Origin: Lachnospiraceae bacterium UBA2860
Lineage (GTDB): Bacteria > Bacillota > Clostridia > Lachnospirales > Lachnospiraceae
Reading direction: 5' to 3'
DNA: 26,107 bases
Assembly: GCA_002350625.1 (NCBI GenBank)
Contig: DEFE01000060.1
Location: 1-26,107 of the forward strand
A program made the position numbers and the translations under genes. Positions 1-6,863 of the stretch are shown here, in pieces. Within the stretch, counting starts at the first letter, position 1, and the number at the start of each line of letters is the position of its first letter. The notes under the pieces were generated by a model, which saw only the letters and a list, made by a program, of their open reading frames with translations, did not search any database and was not told the DNA's origin.

Positions 1-1
1 T

Positions 2-67
2 GGTCATAGGCCGGAAATAGGATACCACAACCCGGACGATTCCGTTATGAGCTACCAGAGGGAATGA
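2..67 (+). CDS. C-terminal tail of a truncated gene, possibly a metzincin-type zinc peptidase
   Basis: The frame starting at base 2 is open to a TGA at 65-67 and would encode about 21 residues. It begins GHRPEIGYH and contains PDDSVMSYQ. A His followed by an acidic/Pro stretch and S-V-M-S-Y resembles the third zinc ligand and Met-turn of matrixin-like metzincins. The diagnostic HExxH would lie before the window, so this is only a resemblance. If real, the gene converges on the minus-strand HAD gene, with a palindrome (79-103) between them. The minus strand is also open in one frame here, and such a short stretch can be open by chance. Confidence 0.3.
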   Translation, partial: GHRPEIGYHNPDDSVMSYQRE

Positions 68-78
68 CCGGCCCTTTG

Positions 79-103
79 TGACAAGGGGTCAGACCCCGTG
101 TCA
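79..103. repeat. Dispersed palindrome copy 1 (TGACA-GGGGTC family)
   Basis: The arms TGACAAGGGGTC and GACCCCGTGTCA flank a single central A and pair with one mismatch. The copy lies between the possible plus-strand gene end at 67 and the converging HAD gene. Its last three bases (TCA, 101-103) are the TGA stop of the HAD gene on the minus strand. A short TGTTTT follows on the plus side and no T-run on the minus side, so any terminator function would be mainly for plus-strand transcripts. Confidence 0.85.
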
Positions 104-763
104 TGTTTTCAGGTAGTCGATCACGGCGAACAAATCCGAAAGGATCACTTCCGAGAGGGTCTGCATCTCTTCGTCAGGCGGCACGAGATCGGGCACCATG
201 ACCGGCCGCATGCCCGCGGCCCTGGCGGCGCGGATGCCGTTGTAGGAGTCCTCGATGGCGATGGTGTCCGCGGGGTCTACGCCCATGTCCTTACAGGAGA
301 GCAGGTAGATCTCCGGGTTCGGCTTGCTGATCCGGACGGCGTCGCCGCCGGTGATGCTCTCGAAATAAGAGAGCAGTCCCGCGTCGCCGAGCTCTGTAAG
401 GATGACGTCCTTGTTCGTGGAGGAGGCAAGGCCTGTCCTTATGCCGGCGTTTTTCAGAAATGCCAGAATCTCTCTTGCGCCCGGCTTGACCGGAAGCGCT
501 TTTCCACGGAAGCGGCGGCGGAACAGGCCGTAGCTTTCATCCCAGAATACTTTTCGCTGTTTTTCATCCAGATATTCCGAGAAGGCGCCGTTGTAGATGT
601 CGAGCGTCTGCTTGTTGTTGGTGCCGATGCATCTGATAAAGGTCTCTCTTACAAGCGCGGCATCGACGGGATACGCCTGAGAGACTTCGAGCCAGCAGGC
701 GAGGATCGCCCGCTCCGTGTCGAAGATCACGCCGTCCATATCAAAAATCACAGATGTTCCCAT
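101..763 (-). CDS. HAD-superfamily hydrolase, beta-phosphoglucomutase-like
   Basis: The 220-residue protein has all HAD core motifs: DMDGVIFDTE (residues 8-17, nucleophile and acid/base Asp), GLASST (motif II), SKPNPE with the motif III Lys, and IEDSYNGI (motif IV, metal-binding acids). The cap sits between motif I and about residue 85, as in the phosphoglucomutase/phosphatase subgroup. It should be a cytosolic Mg-dependent phosphatase or sugar-phosphate mutase. The substrate cannot be read from sequence. ATG at 763 is supported by GGGAGG about seven bases upstream. The stop codon lies inside dispersed palindrome copy 1. The gene is transcribed divergently from the sigma-factor operon. Confidence 0.9.
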   Translation of the reverse strand: MGTSVIFDMDGVIFDTERAILACWLEVSQAYPVDAALVRETFIRCIGTNNKQTLDIYNGAFSEYLDEKQRKVFWDESYGLFRRRFRGKALPVKPGAREILAFLKNAGIRTGLASSTNKDVILTELGDAGLLSYFESITGGDAVRISKPNPEIYLLSCKDMGVDPADTIAIEDSYNGIRAARAAGMRPVMVPDLVPPDEEMQTLSEVILSDLFAVIDYLKT

Positions 764-813
764 GAATTTCCTCCCATCGTATGATGAATCAGTTTACCAT
801 ATTTTCGCGCCTT

Positions 814-828
814 CTGATATGATATCAG
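814..828. promoter_or_regulatory. 15-bp perfect palindrome between divergent genes, possible operator
   Basis: CTGATAT-G-ATATCAG is a perfect inverted repeat with 7-base arms. It lies between the HAD start (763) and the ECF promoter (869-894), where a regulator of either gene could bind. There is no T-run beside it and the stem is short and AT-rich, so a terminator is unlikely. No cognate regulator is evident. Confidence 0.3.
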
Positions 829-868
829 GGAACGGAAATGGCGCCGGAAAAAAATTTTTGAAATTTCC

Positions 869-894
869 TGTAACGAATCGGAAGTTTCCCCGTC
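869..894 (+). promoter_or_regulatory. ECF-sigma type promoter, probably autoregulatory
   Basis: TGTAAC (869-874) is followed by exactly 16 bases and CGTC (891-894), then TAAT. This matches the TGwAAC-N16-CGTm pattern known for Bacillus SigM/SigW/SigX-class ECF promoters. It sits directly upstream of an ECF sigma gene, as expected for autoregulation. Transcription would start near 900, which favours translation from GTG 931 over ATG 901. Confidence 0.7.
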
Positions 895-930
895 TAATCC
901 ATGAAAGCGAACAGAAAGGGGGATGAAACA

Positions 931-1416
931 GTGACAGAAGAGAGATACGCGCAGATGTACGAAGCCTGTTATATGCGGGTATTCTCTTATGCCATGACCT
1001 TATCGGGCGACCGGTCCTCCGCAGAGGAAATCACGCAGGAGACGTTTTTCAGGGCATTTTCGAAGCAGCGTGAGTTCCGCGGAGAATCCGATGAGGTGAC
1101 CTGGCTCTGTGCGATCGCGAAAAACCTGTTCGCGGATGAAAAGCGCAGGCAGGCAAGATTCGGAGACATTCCGGAGGAGATGCCGGACACGGAAAAGAGC
1201 GTCGAGCGGACCGCGGTGGAGAGGGACTCGTCTTTCCGCATCCACATGGCGCTGCACAGCCTCGAAGAGCCCTATCGGGAAGTCTTCGAGCTCAGGGTCT
1301 TCGGGGAGCTGAGCTTCTCCGATATCGGCAAAATCTTCGGAAAGACTGAAAACTGGGCAAGAGTTACCTACCACCGCGCGAGAATCAGATTACAGGAAAG
1401 GATGGAAAAGTCGTGA
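931..1416 (+). CDS. RNA polymerase sigma factor, ECF (sigma-70 family)
   Basis: The protein has 161 residues. Region 2 is at about 8-70, including the SAEEITQETFFRAF helix and a WLCAIAKNLFADEKRR segment. Region 4 is at about 105-158 and includes LEEPYREVFELR, a recognition-helix region and VTYHRARIRLQ. There is no region 1 or 3, as is typical of ECF factors. The GTG start at 931 is preceded by AAAGGGGG at a good distance. An in-frame ATG at 901 lies at the predicted transcription start and has no ribosome site. The end overlaps the next gene as GTGA, indicating translational coupling to its anti-sigma factor. The activating signal is unknown, though in Firmicutes such cassettes often respond to envelope stress. 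Confidence 0.92.
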   Translation: MTEERYAQMYEACYMRVFSYAMTLSGDRSSAEEITQETFFRAFSKQREFRGESDEVTWLCAIAKNLFADEKRRQARFGDIPEEMPDTEKSVERTAVERDSSFRIHMALHSLEEPYREVFELRVFGELSFSDIGKIFGKTENWARVTYHRARIRLQERMEKS

Positions 1417-2153
1417 ATATGAATTGTGAAGTGATGCGCGACCTGCTTCCGCTCTACGCCGACGACGTGTGCAGCGCAAAGAGCCGCGAGCTGGTGGAAG
1501 AGCACCTTAAGGAGTGCCCCGCGTGTACCGAATATCTGAAGCAGCTGAAAGCAAACGAGATCGTGACCGATCTCATCGATGAAAAAGACATGGTGATCCG
1601 CTACGGAGAACAGCGCATGAAGCGCCGTTCCGCCACGGTCGGATCCGTGGTTGCGGGCCTCTTCATGATCCCGATCCTCGTGTGCCTCATCGTCAACCTC
1701 TCCTCGGGGAGAGCGCTCGGATGGTTTTTCGTGGTCCTCGCCTCGCTCGCCGTGGCGGCCTCCCTCATCGTCACGCCTCTCATGGTGCCCGAGGACAAGG
1801 CGTTCTGGACCTTCTGCGCCTTCACCTGCAGCATGGTGGTGCTTCTCGCCGTGACCTGCCTCTACTCCCGCGGGAGCTGGTTCTTCATCGCCTCAAGCGC
1901 TTTGCTGTTCGGCCTGGCCGTCGTATTCCTGCCCTTTGTGGTGAAAGCCCGGCCGGTCAGAAAGATCATCGGTAACAGCAATCGGGCGCTGATCGTACTC
2001 GGCCTCGACGCGGCACTTTTTGTGAACATGATGAATATGATTTCGTTCCGCGGCAGGATCACCTACACGAGCGTCGTCTATACGATCGGCGTCATCGCGG
2101 GCATCGGACTTGTAGCAGCGGAGATTATGAGAAAGAGGGGGATAAACAAATGA
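1413..2153 (+). CDS. Membrane anti-sigma factor with zf-HC2 zinc finger
   Basis: The 246-residue protein starts with a zinc-binding anti-sigma domain (C5...C20...H31-x3-C35-x2-C38, HLKECPAC). Six hydrophobic segments follow from about residue 70 to 240. The known role of this family is to hold a partner ECF sigma factor at the membrane until a signal releases it. The partner is almost certainly the gene directly upstream. Translation starts at GTG 1413, overlapping the sigma stop. An alternative ATG two codons later (1419) is also possible. The end overlaps the DUF4097 gene as ATGA. The large six-TM region suggests that sensing occurs in the membrane. Confidence 0.88.
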   Translation: MNMNCEVMRDLLPLYADDVCSAKSRELVEEHLKECPACTEYLKQLKANEIVTDLIDEKDMVIRYGEQRMKRRSATVGSVVAGLFMIPILVCLIVNLSSGRALGWFFVVLASLAVAASLIVTPLMVPEDKAFWTFCAFTCSMVVLLAVTCLYSRGSWFFIASSALLFGLAVVFLPFVVKARPVRKIIGNSNRALIVLGLDAALFVNMMNMISFRGRITYTSVVYTIGVIAGIGLVAAEIMRKRGINK

Positions 2154-3163
2154 GCAGCAATAAGAAAATGACAACAATCGCAGTGATCTGCACAGTATTC
2201 CTGATCGCGGCCGCGGCCATCGCGATCGGCAGTATATGCAACGTGATGGGAGCCACTTACGAAAATGCGGAGTCCTATACTAAGGGAGCGGCCGACATTT
2301 CCGAAAATGTAAAGAACCTGGACATCCACTGGATCAGCGGCAGGATCAACGTCGCGTACCATAAGGAGAATACGGTCCTCCTTGAGGAGAGCGCGAACAA
2401 ATCCGTCAGCGCCGACATGGAGATGAGATGGTGGCTGGACGGCGACACCCTGCGCGTCCAGTACTCGAAATCCGGCGCGCACTTTTTCAACTTCAGCTTT
2501 ACGAACCTTCAGAAGACGCTGACGGTGACGCTGCCCGAAAGCATTTCCTTAAAGGACGTCGCCATCAACGCGACCTCCGCCGACATGGAGATCCCGTCGC
2601 TCAGGGCGGAAGCCGTAAGGCTGAACGCGACCTCCGGCAATATCAACGCCTCTGCCGACGCGCCGGCCATCGATGTGGAAGTCACGTCCGGAGACGTGGC
2701 GATGAAGACGGGGGAAAACGCGGACGAGCTGTCGGTCGTGACGACGTCGGGGAAGATCACTTTAGAGGCGGGAAATGCCGGCCGCGTGAAAGTCGGGAGT
2801 ACTTCCGGAGACCTGAACATCACCGGCGGGACGATGAAGAGCATTGAGGCCGGCGCCACTTCCGGACAGATCCGGCTTGCGCTGAAAGGCTCTGACGACG
2901 TGCAGATCGACACCACGAGCGGCGACATCAAGGTCGAGCTCGGCGCGCTGAAGTCGCTCAGGGTGAAGGCGACCTCCGGGGACGTGACGGCGCTTCTGCC
3001 CGAGACGCCCGGATTTACCGCCGACCTGCACACGACGAGCGGAGACGTGCACAACGCTCTTAAGATGTCAAGCGACGGATCCACTTACGTCTGCGGCGAC
3101 GGCAGCGGAACGGTAGAAATTCACACCACTTCCGGCGAGGTTACGATCGACCGGGCGGCATAA
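2150..3163 (+). CDS. DUF4097-family beta-repeat protein, membrane anchored
   Basis: The 337-residue protein has one N-terminal membrane segment (about 5-30) and a long extracellular region. From about residue 138 onward it carries ten copies of a T-S-(G/A)-(D/N/K/Q/E)-(V/I/L/M) motif roughly 20 residues apart, for example ATSGNI, VTSGDV, TTSGKI and STSGDL. This regular spacing predicts a stacked beta-helix-like fold, as expected for DUF4097. The gene is coupled to the anti-sigma gene by an ATGA overlap. Together with the sigma gene it forms a three-gene cassette, so it is likely a regulon member or part of signal sensing. DUF4097 has no established biochemical activity. Two palindromes follow the stop. 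Confidence 0.85.
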   Translation: MSSNKKMTTIAVICTVFLIAAAAIAIGSICNVMGATYENAESYTKGAADISENVKNLDIHWISGRINVAYHKENTVLLEESANKSVSADMEMRWWLDGDTLRVQYSKSGAHFFNFSFTNLQKTLTVTLPESISLKDVAINATSADMEIPSLRAEAVRLNATSGNINASADAPAIDVEVTSGDVAMKTGENADELSVVTTSGKITLEAGNAGRVKVGSTSGDLNITGGTMKSIEAGATSGQIRLALKGSDDVQIDTTSGDIKVELGALKSLRVKATSGDVTALLPETPGFTADLHTTSGDVHNALKMSSDGSTYVCGDGSGTVEIHTTSGEVTIDRAA

Positions 3164-3167
3164 TAAT

Positions 3168-3194
3168 ATGACAAGGGGTCAGACCCCTTGTCAT
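3168..3194. repeat. Dispersed palindrome copy 2
   Basis: ATGACAAGGGGTC and its exact complement GACCCCTTGTCAT flank a central A: a perfect 13-bp stem. It starts five bases after the DUF4097 stop and is the first of two tandem hairpins between converging genes. On the plus side it is followed by GTTTC, too short for a classical terminator by itself. Confidence 0.9.
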
Positions 3195-3199
3195 GTTTC

Positions 3200-3231
3200 T
3201 GACAGAGGGTCTGCCCCTCTGTCATATTTTT
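3200..3231 (+). terminator. Dispersed palindrome copy 3 acting as terminator
   Basis: TGACAGAGGG (3200-3209) pairs perfectly with CCCTCTGTCA (3215-3224) around TCTGC. It is followed by TATTTTTTT on the plus strand, a convincing Rho-independent terminator for the sigma operon. The sequence is a diverged member of the same family (GGGTCTG-CCCC core). The 3' arm contains the stop codon of the minus-strand kinase gene (3222-3224), and the T-run encodes that gene's last lysines. Confidence 0.75.
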
Positions 3232-3719
3232 TTGAGCTCGTCTCTGACGAGCTTGACGGTGTCCTCCAGTCCCAGGCTGCTCTCATCGACCGTCAGGTCG
3301 GCATAGCGCTCATAGAGGCAGGTTCTCTCCAGGAAAAGGTCTTCAAGCGACTGGCCTTCCTTCAGGGCGACGCCTCTTTCTTTCATGTCAAAGAGGCGGG
3401 CCCTAAGCGCATCCATGCCGACTTTGAGGTAGACGATGGTTCCGAGCTCTTTAAAGTGCAGCATCGACGCTTCTCTGTAAACCACGCTGCCTCCGGTGGC
3501 GATCACGGTGTTCTCGGCACTTAGAGATCTGCACACGGAGGATTCAAGGTCAAGAAAAGCTTCGACGCCTCTTTCAGCGATGATCTCTTCAAGGCGGGCG
3601 TTCGCGCTTCTTTGGATCAGGAGATCCGTATCGACAAAATCATATCCGAGCACTTTCGCCAGGATGACGCCGACAGTGCTTTTCCCGGAGGCCGGCATTC
3701 CCGTGAGTATAATGTTCAT
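3222..3719 (-). CDS. Shikimate-kinase-like P-loop kinase
   Basis: The 165-residue protein has the size and order of shikimate kinase. Walker A is GMPASGKST (7-15), DTD is at 30-32, ATGGS at 74-78, and an RxxLYERYAD lid segment starts at R132. Two substrate-site features of true AroK are altered. The FRxxE arginine, which contacts shikimate in characterised enzymes, is replaced by leucine (FLDLE, 55-59). The GGG motif reads GGS. It may therefore phosphorylate something else, although automatic annotation would call it shikimate kinase. ATG 3719 has AAAGGA about seven bases upstream. It lies downstream of the C11 peptidase gene on the same strand, with palindrome copy 4 in the gap. Its TGA is inside copy 3. 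Confidence 0.8.
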   Translation of the reverse strand: MNIILTGMPASGKSTVGVILAKVLGYDFVDTDLLIQRSANARLEEIIAERGVEAFLDLESSVCRSLSAENTVIATGGSVVYREASMLHFKELGTIVYLKVGMDALRARLFDMKERGVALKEGQSLEDLFLERTCLYERYADLTVDESSLGLEDTVKLVRDELKKI

Positions 3720-3743
3720 GTTCGTCCTTTCCGATGCCGAAAC

Positions 3744-3770
3744 ATGACACGGGGTCTGACCCCTTGTCAT
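3744..3770. repeat. Dispersed palindrome copy 4
   Basis: ATGACACGGGGTC and GACCCCTTGTCAT flank a central T, with one arm mismatch. The copy fills the gap between the C11 peptidase stop (3775) and the start of the kinase gene (3719). In the direction of transcription (minus) it is followed only by GTTTC. The T5 run is on the plus side, where no gene is arriving. It could lower, but need not stop, read-through within this operon. Confidence 0.85.
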
Positions 3771-3774
3771 CTTT

Positions 3775-5850
3775 TTATACCGCCTCAAGGCTGACTTCCG
3801 CCTCGTCCCCGGTGACCGACAGGTAGGCCGGCTGCGAGTACAGGGCGCTCGACTGGGCGTCCTCCACGCGGAACATCAGCATGTATGTGCCGTCTCCGAG
3901 GTCCTCTTCCCGGAAGGCGGTCTCGTCCGTCACTGTAAATTCATCCAGCGGGTACAGGGACAGCTCTTCGTCCCCGCTCATGGAGGACGCGTAGTGCAGC
4001 GTCGTAATCACGTCGCCTTCCGTTAAGGTAACGGTGTTTTTGTCCGCCATGCCGTTGTCTTCGATCCCCTGATTCGCGCCCAGGATATGGTATTCCCCGT
4101 CGCTGTTGTCGTAGACCACCTTCAGCTGGTATTCCTCTCCGTTAAGGAGGATCGGCACGTTGTAGAAGGTGTAGTCGTCGTTCGTATAGATGACCTCCAT
4201 GTGGCAGAGATGCCCGTCGAGGCTCCCCCACACATTGCGGAAGTTGTCCCGGAACACGCCGCTGTCCCAGTCTCCCTCGATGTCGTTGTCCGTGCCGAGG
4301 TAGATCATAAAATCCTCCTCCTCGTCGTACATCACGAGCTCGAAGGTCACGCACGTGAGCGCATCCATAAGCGCGGCGTCAAGCTTCATGGCAACATATC
4401 CCTCATCGTCAATGGACACGGGAAGCTCGCTGTCGTCCCCGAAGGCAACGGCGATCGTATCCGGCTCCGCCCAGTCCGCGGTATAGCCGAGCTCGTCCGA
4501 GATGTAGGCGCCGAGCTCCTCATTAAGCGTCCCGGTCAGCATGTAGGTGTAGTACGCGCTGAAGCTCTCACTCGCGCAGGCGGAGGCCCAGATATTGTAA
4601 TTGTCCTGATCTCCGTCGTAGGAGTAGTAGCAGGAGAGCCCGGTCGCGGCGGAGCGGTAGTTCCCGCTGACCTTGTAGAGCACACAGTTATTAAGAGCAT
4701 CGAAAATGGCTCCGGCCGATTCCGGCAGCAGCGCCTCGTTCTTCGCCGCGAGGTCCCCCAGGTCGACCATGTTCGCGTACCCCGCGCTCATGGTATTGCC
4801 CCCGTAGTTCTCCGCATCCTCCGCGCCGCGGCCGAATTCCGCCATGAAGGCGGCGTCCGCGCAGGCCGAGACGAGCGCCTCCGCGCCCATGGTGTCATAG
4901 GCGTCGACGAGCGCGCCGGCCTCCTTCAGGTCCACGAGGGACAGCGTGCAGTGCTCGTAATCCCCGTATTCCCTGCAGCCCGTAAGGAAGCTGTCGCAGA
5001 TCACGCGTCCCAGCGCGCTTCCGTCCATGTCCGGATCCTCGCCGAGGGCTGTCAGGAAAGAGGTGTACGCCCAGCCGCAGCCCGGCTCCATCTCCTCGCT
5101 GGCGACCATATAGGAGGAAACGCCGCGCAGTATGTTCGCCGTATCAATCGTCGCCATGAGGCAGGCGTCGAAGCCGACCATCTCAAATGGCGGGTCCGCC
5201 TCGTCCTCCTGACAGACGGACTGAAATGCCTCCTTTATCTCCCCGAGTGTCAGATTGTCATAGTTATACAGCTCGTCAAAAGCCACGCCGTCCGCGCTGC
5301 CGCCGCCGTGGTTCCAGAGGATGACCGCTTCCTTCTCCGCGGGGTACTCCGTGCGGCAGAAGGTCAGAAAGTCCGCGAAGGTGGCGCTTTCGCCCATATT
5401 GGCAAGCGGCTGCCGGTCCACGCAGGAAGCGTCTTCGGCGGTGATGAGATAGCGCTCCAGATAGTCCGGATCCACGACATCGTTCTGCCATGAGGAGGCG
5501 CCGCCGGTCTCGACAACGACCTGAACGTCCGCCGGCAGCTGCGCCTCCAGGATCTCGCTGAAATCCCCCGTCGCCGCGCCGTGCTCGGATTCCAGGTCGC
5601 TGCCGCACAGATAGACATAGACGGCCCACTTGGCCGCCTCTGCACCGCCCGCGGCCGAAACGGACGCCGCCGGATCATCCTGCGCATCAGATGCGGCAGG
5701 ACCGGTCACGAGACGGTCGGCTGCCGCCGGGACAGCCGCCGGAAATGCCGCCGGCGCCGCGAGCAGCCCGGCCGCCGCAAGGACAGCGGTGAGACGCCTG
5801 CGGACAGCTGTCCGGCGTGCGCCTTTGTACAGATCACGTTTCATACTCAT
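3775..5850 (-). CDS. Secreted clostripain-family (C11) cysteine peptidase
   Basis: The 691-residue protein has an Arg-rich N terminus and an Ala-rich hydrophobic signal peptide (about 1-46), followed by a low-complexity linker to about 72. The C11 core starts at WAVYVYLCGSDLES. The catalytic His lies in ILWNHGGG (H181) and the catalytic Cys in VGFDACLMAT (C230). The C-terminal 250 residues look like an acidic beta-rich accessory region without a sorting signal. C11 enzymes usually cleave after Arg or Lys, and the protein should act outside the cell or at its surface. ATG 5850 is chosen because GGGAGG lies just upstream. A GTG at 5856 overlaps that site, and ATG 5844 is also possible. The start overlaps the DUF89 gene by 17 bases, implying coupled translation. 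Confidence 0.88.
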   Translation of the reverse strand: MSMKRDLYKGARRTAVRRRLTAVLAAAGLLAAPAAFPAAVPAAADRLVTGPAASDAQDDPAASVSAAGGAEAAKWAVYVYLCGSDLESEHGAATGDFSEILEAQLPADVQVVVETGGASSWQNDVVDPDYLERYLITAEDASCVDRQPLANMGESATFADFLTFCRTEYPAEKEAVILWNHGGGSADGVAFDELYNYDNLTLGEIKEAFQSVCQEDEADPPFEMVGFDACLMATIDTANILRGVSSYMVASEEMEPGCGWAYTSFLTALGEDPDMDGSALGRVICDSFLTGCREYGDYEHCTLSLVDLKEAGALVDAYDTMGAEALVSACADAAFMAEFGRGAEDAENYGGNTMSAGYANMVDLGDLAAKNEALLPESAGAIFDALNNCVLYKVSGNYRSAATGLSCYYSYDGDQDNYNIWASACASESFSAYYTYMLTGTLNEELGAYISDELGYTADWAEPDTIAVAFGDDSELPVSIDDEGYVAMKLDAALMDALTCVTFELVMYDEEEDFMIYLGTDNDIEGDWDSGVFRDNFRNVWGSLDGHLCHMEVIYTNDDYTFYNVPILLNGEEYQLKVVYDNSDGEYHILGANQGIEDNGMADKNTVTLTEGDVITTLHYASSMSGDEELSLYPLDEFTVTDETAFREEDLGDGTYMLMFRVEDAQSSALYSQPAYLSVTGDEAEVSLEAV

Positions 5851-6709
5851 TTCCACCTCCCGTGAGGATCACGCCGTACTTCGGCACTTGGAAACGCGAC
5901 GTGAAAAAGTCGCATTTGCACATAAACAGAAAATAGATCGGAAGACCGCTGCCGTGCAGGGACTCATAATTCGCCTGGCCTTTTGCCATGATGAAATCCG
6001 CTTCACTCATAAGGCTCCGCGCTTCTGCCGACAGGCATTTCAGGACGGTCGCGTCGAGCGGCGCGCCATTTCCCGCCACGCGGCAGACAGAAGTGAGGCC
6101 GACCTCCTCCGCGTCCGTCATCGTCGCGTCATTTCCTTCGGAAGACCCGCGCACGAGCACGGTCACGGACAGCGCCGGATTCATGCGCAGCATCTCTTCG
6201 ATCAGGAGCTTGTCGAGAAGGATCTCCCCGCAGTTATCTGTGAGATAGACCATCTTTTTCGCGCTTTGGATGGAAGCGCGCAGATGCGCGTATGTCTCCG
6301 GATCCGGGACCGCCGCATCCGCTTTGTCAAGAAGTGCAAGGAGCACGGCGTCCTCAACGGTCTTCAGGGCCGAATAGTCGATATAGTTTCCGGTCATGGC
6401 GTACCGGACAGCGCTTAAGAGCGGATCGGGAGCCTTCCTGATCTTTTCCTTAAGCGCGTCCTCCATTGATAAGAGGAGCTGATTATAATGCTTCTTGATG
6501 CCGGTAAAGTCCGCCGGCTTCACCTTGAAGATCTCCTTGCGGATCTGCTTGATCTCCCAAGCGAGCTCGGGGCCTGTCCCGTCGTCCGGAAAATCGCGGA
6601 CGATGGCGCGCACCTTGTTCTGATACTGCTCGATCTGAGACGCCGGAGCATCCTCCGGGTAATGGACAAGTGACTTCTCAAGAATGCAGGTTTTGCAAGC
6701 TGCGATCAT
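5834..6709 (-). CDS. DUF89 / ARMT1-like damage-control phosphatase
   Basis: The 291-residue protein fits the DUF89 family. It has an N-terminal CKTC pair (5-8), typical of the prokaryotic subgroup, an all-alpha N-terminal half, the DNCGEILLDKLL metal-site motif (158-169), GQANYESL (244-251) and a late KCDFF segment. DUF89 proteins are metal-dependent phosphatases that remove damaged phosphometabolites. The substrate of this one cannot be told. ATG 6709 has AAAGGAGA in good position. It is the first gene of a minus-strand operon leading into the C11 peptidase, which it overlaps by 17 bases. The functional link between a cytosolic phosphatase and a secreted peptidase is unclear. Confidence 0.87.
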   Translation of the reverse strand: MIAACKTCILEKSLVHYPEDAPASQIEQYQNKVRAIVRDFPDDGTGPELAWEIKQIRKEIFKVKPADFTGIKKHYNQLLLSMEDALKEKIRKAPDPLLSAVRYAMTGNYIDYSALKTVEDAVLLALLDKADAAVPDPETYAHLRASIQSAKKMVYLTDNCGEILLDKLLIEEMLRMNPALSVTVLVRGSSEGNDATMTDAEEVGLTSVCRVAGNGAPLDATVLKCLSAEARSLMSEADFIMAKGQANYESLHGSGLPIYFLFMCKCDFFTSRFQVPKYGVILTGGGNEYET

Positions 6710-6750
6710 AATTGTCTCCTTTAAAAAGCTTTAATGATGTTCATGAGCCT

Positions 6751-6756
6751 ACTATA
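6751..6756 (-). promoter_or_regulatory. Possible -10 element for the DUF89 operon
   Basis: On the minus strand, TATAGT lies about 40 bases upstream of the DUF89 start. No good -35 hexamer is present 16-18 bases before it, so this is a weak assignment. It is divergent from the Uma2 promoter about 80 bases away. Confidence 0.3.
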
Positions 6757-6795
6757 GCACAGAACTCTTCCTGAAGCATGCAGAATCCTGACGGC

Positions 6796-6850
6796 AAACG
6801 GTTGCAGGAAGAATCCGAAACGGTTGACAAACGGTTGACGAACGGTTGAG
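6796..6850 (+). repeat. Helically phased AAACGGTTG direct repeats, likely operator
   Basis: AAACGGTTG occurs at 6796, 6818 and 6829, with a near copy, GAACGGTTG, at 6840. The steps are 22, 11 and 11 bases, so all copies face the same side of the helix with one register empty. The last two copies cover the -35 box of the following promoter. Each core (AAC-G-GTT) is also a small inverted repeat. The nearest regulator is the HTH domain of the adjacent Uma2 protein. Confidence 0.75.
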
Positions 6851-6863
6851 AACATGATAGAAT
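6835..6863 (+). promoter_or_regulatory. Sigma-A type promoter of the HTH-Uma2 gene
   Basis: TTGACG (6835-6840), a 17-base spacer and TAGAAT (6858-6863) form a good vegetative promoter. Transcription would start near 6870, about 43 bases before the chosen start codon. The -35 box lies inside the AAACGGTTG array, so a protein bound to the array would block polymerase. Confidence 0.65.

Noticed and set aside
901..930. ATG 901 as the sigma-factor start
   Set aside because: It coincides with the predicted transcription start and has no ribosome site, whereas GTG 931 has AAAGGGGG in position.
3168..3524. Plus-strand frame starting inside palindrome copy 2 (MTRGQTPCHV)
   Set aside because: The peptide is only a reading of the repeat followed by the antisense of the kinase gene. 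The same MTRGQTPCH string appears wherever a copy is read in that frame.
4087..5493. 468-codon open frame on the plus strand, and similar long antisense frames at 18465-19850, 20198-21487, 21503-22786 and 14352-15530
   Set aside because: All mirror well-supported genes, lack ribosome sites at their starts and show no domain signatures.
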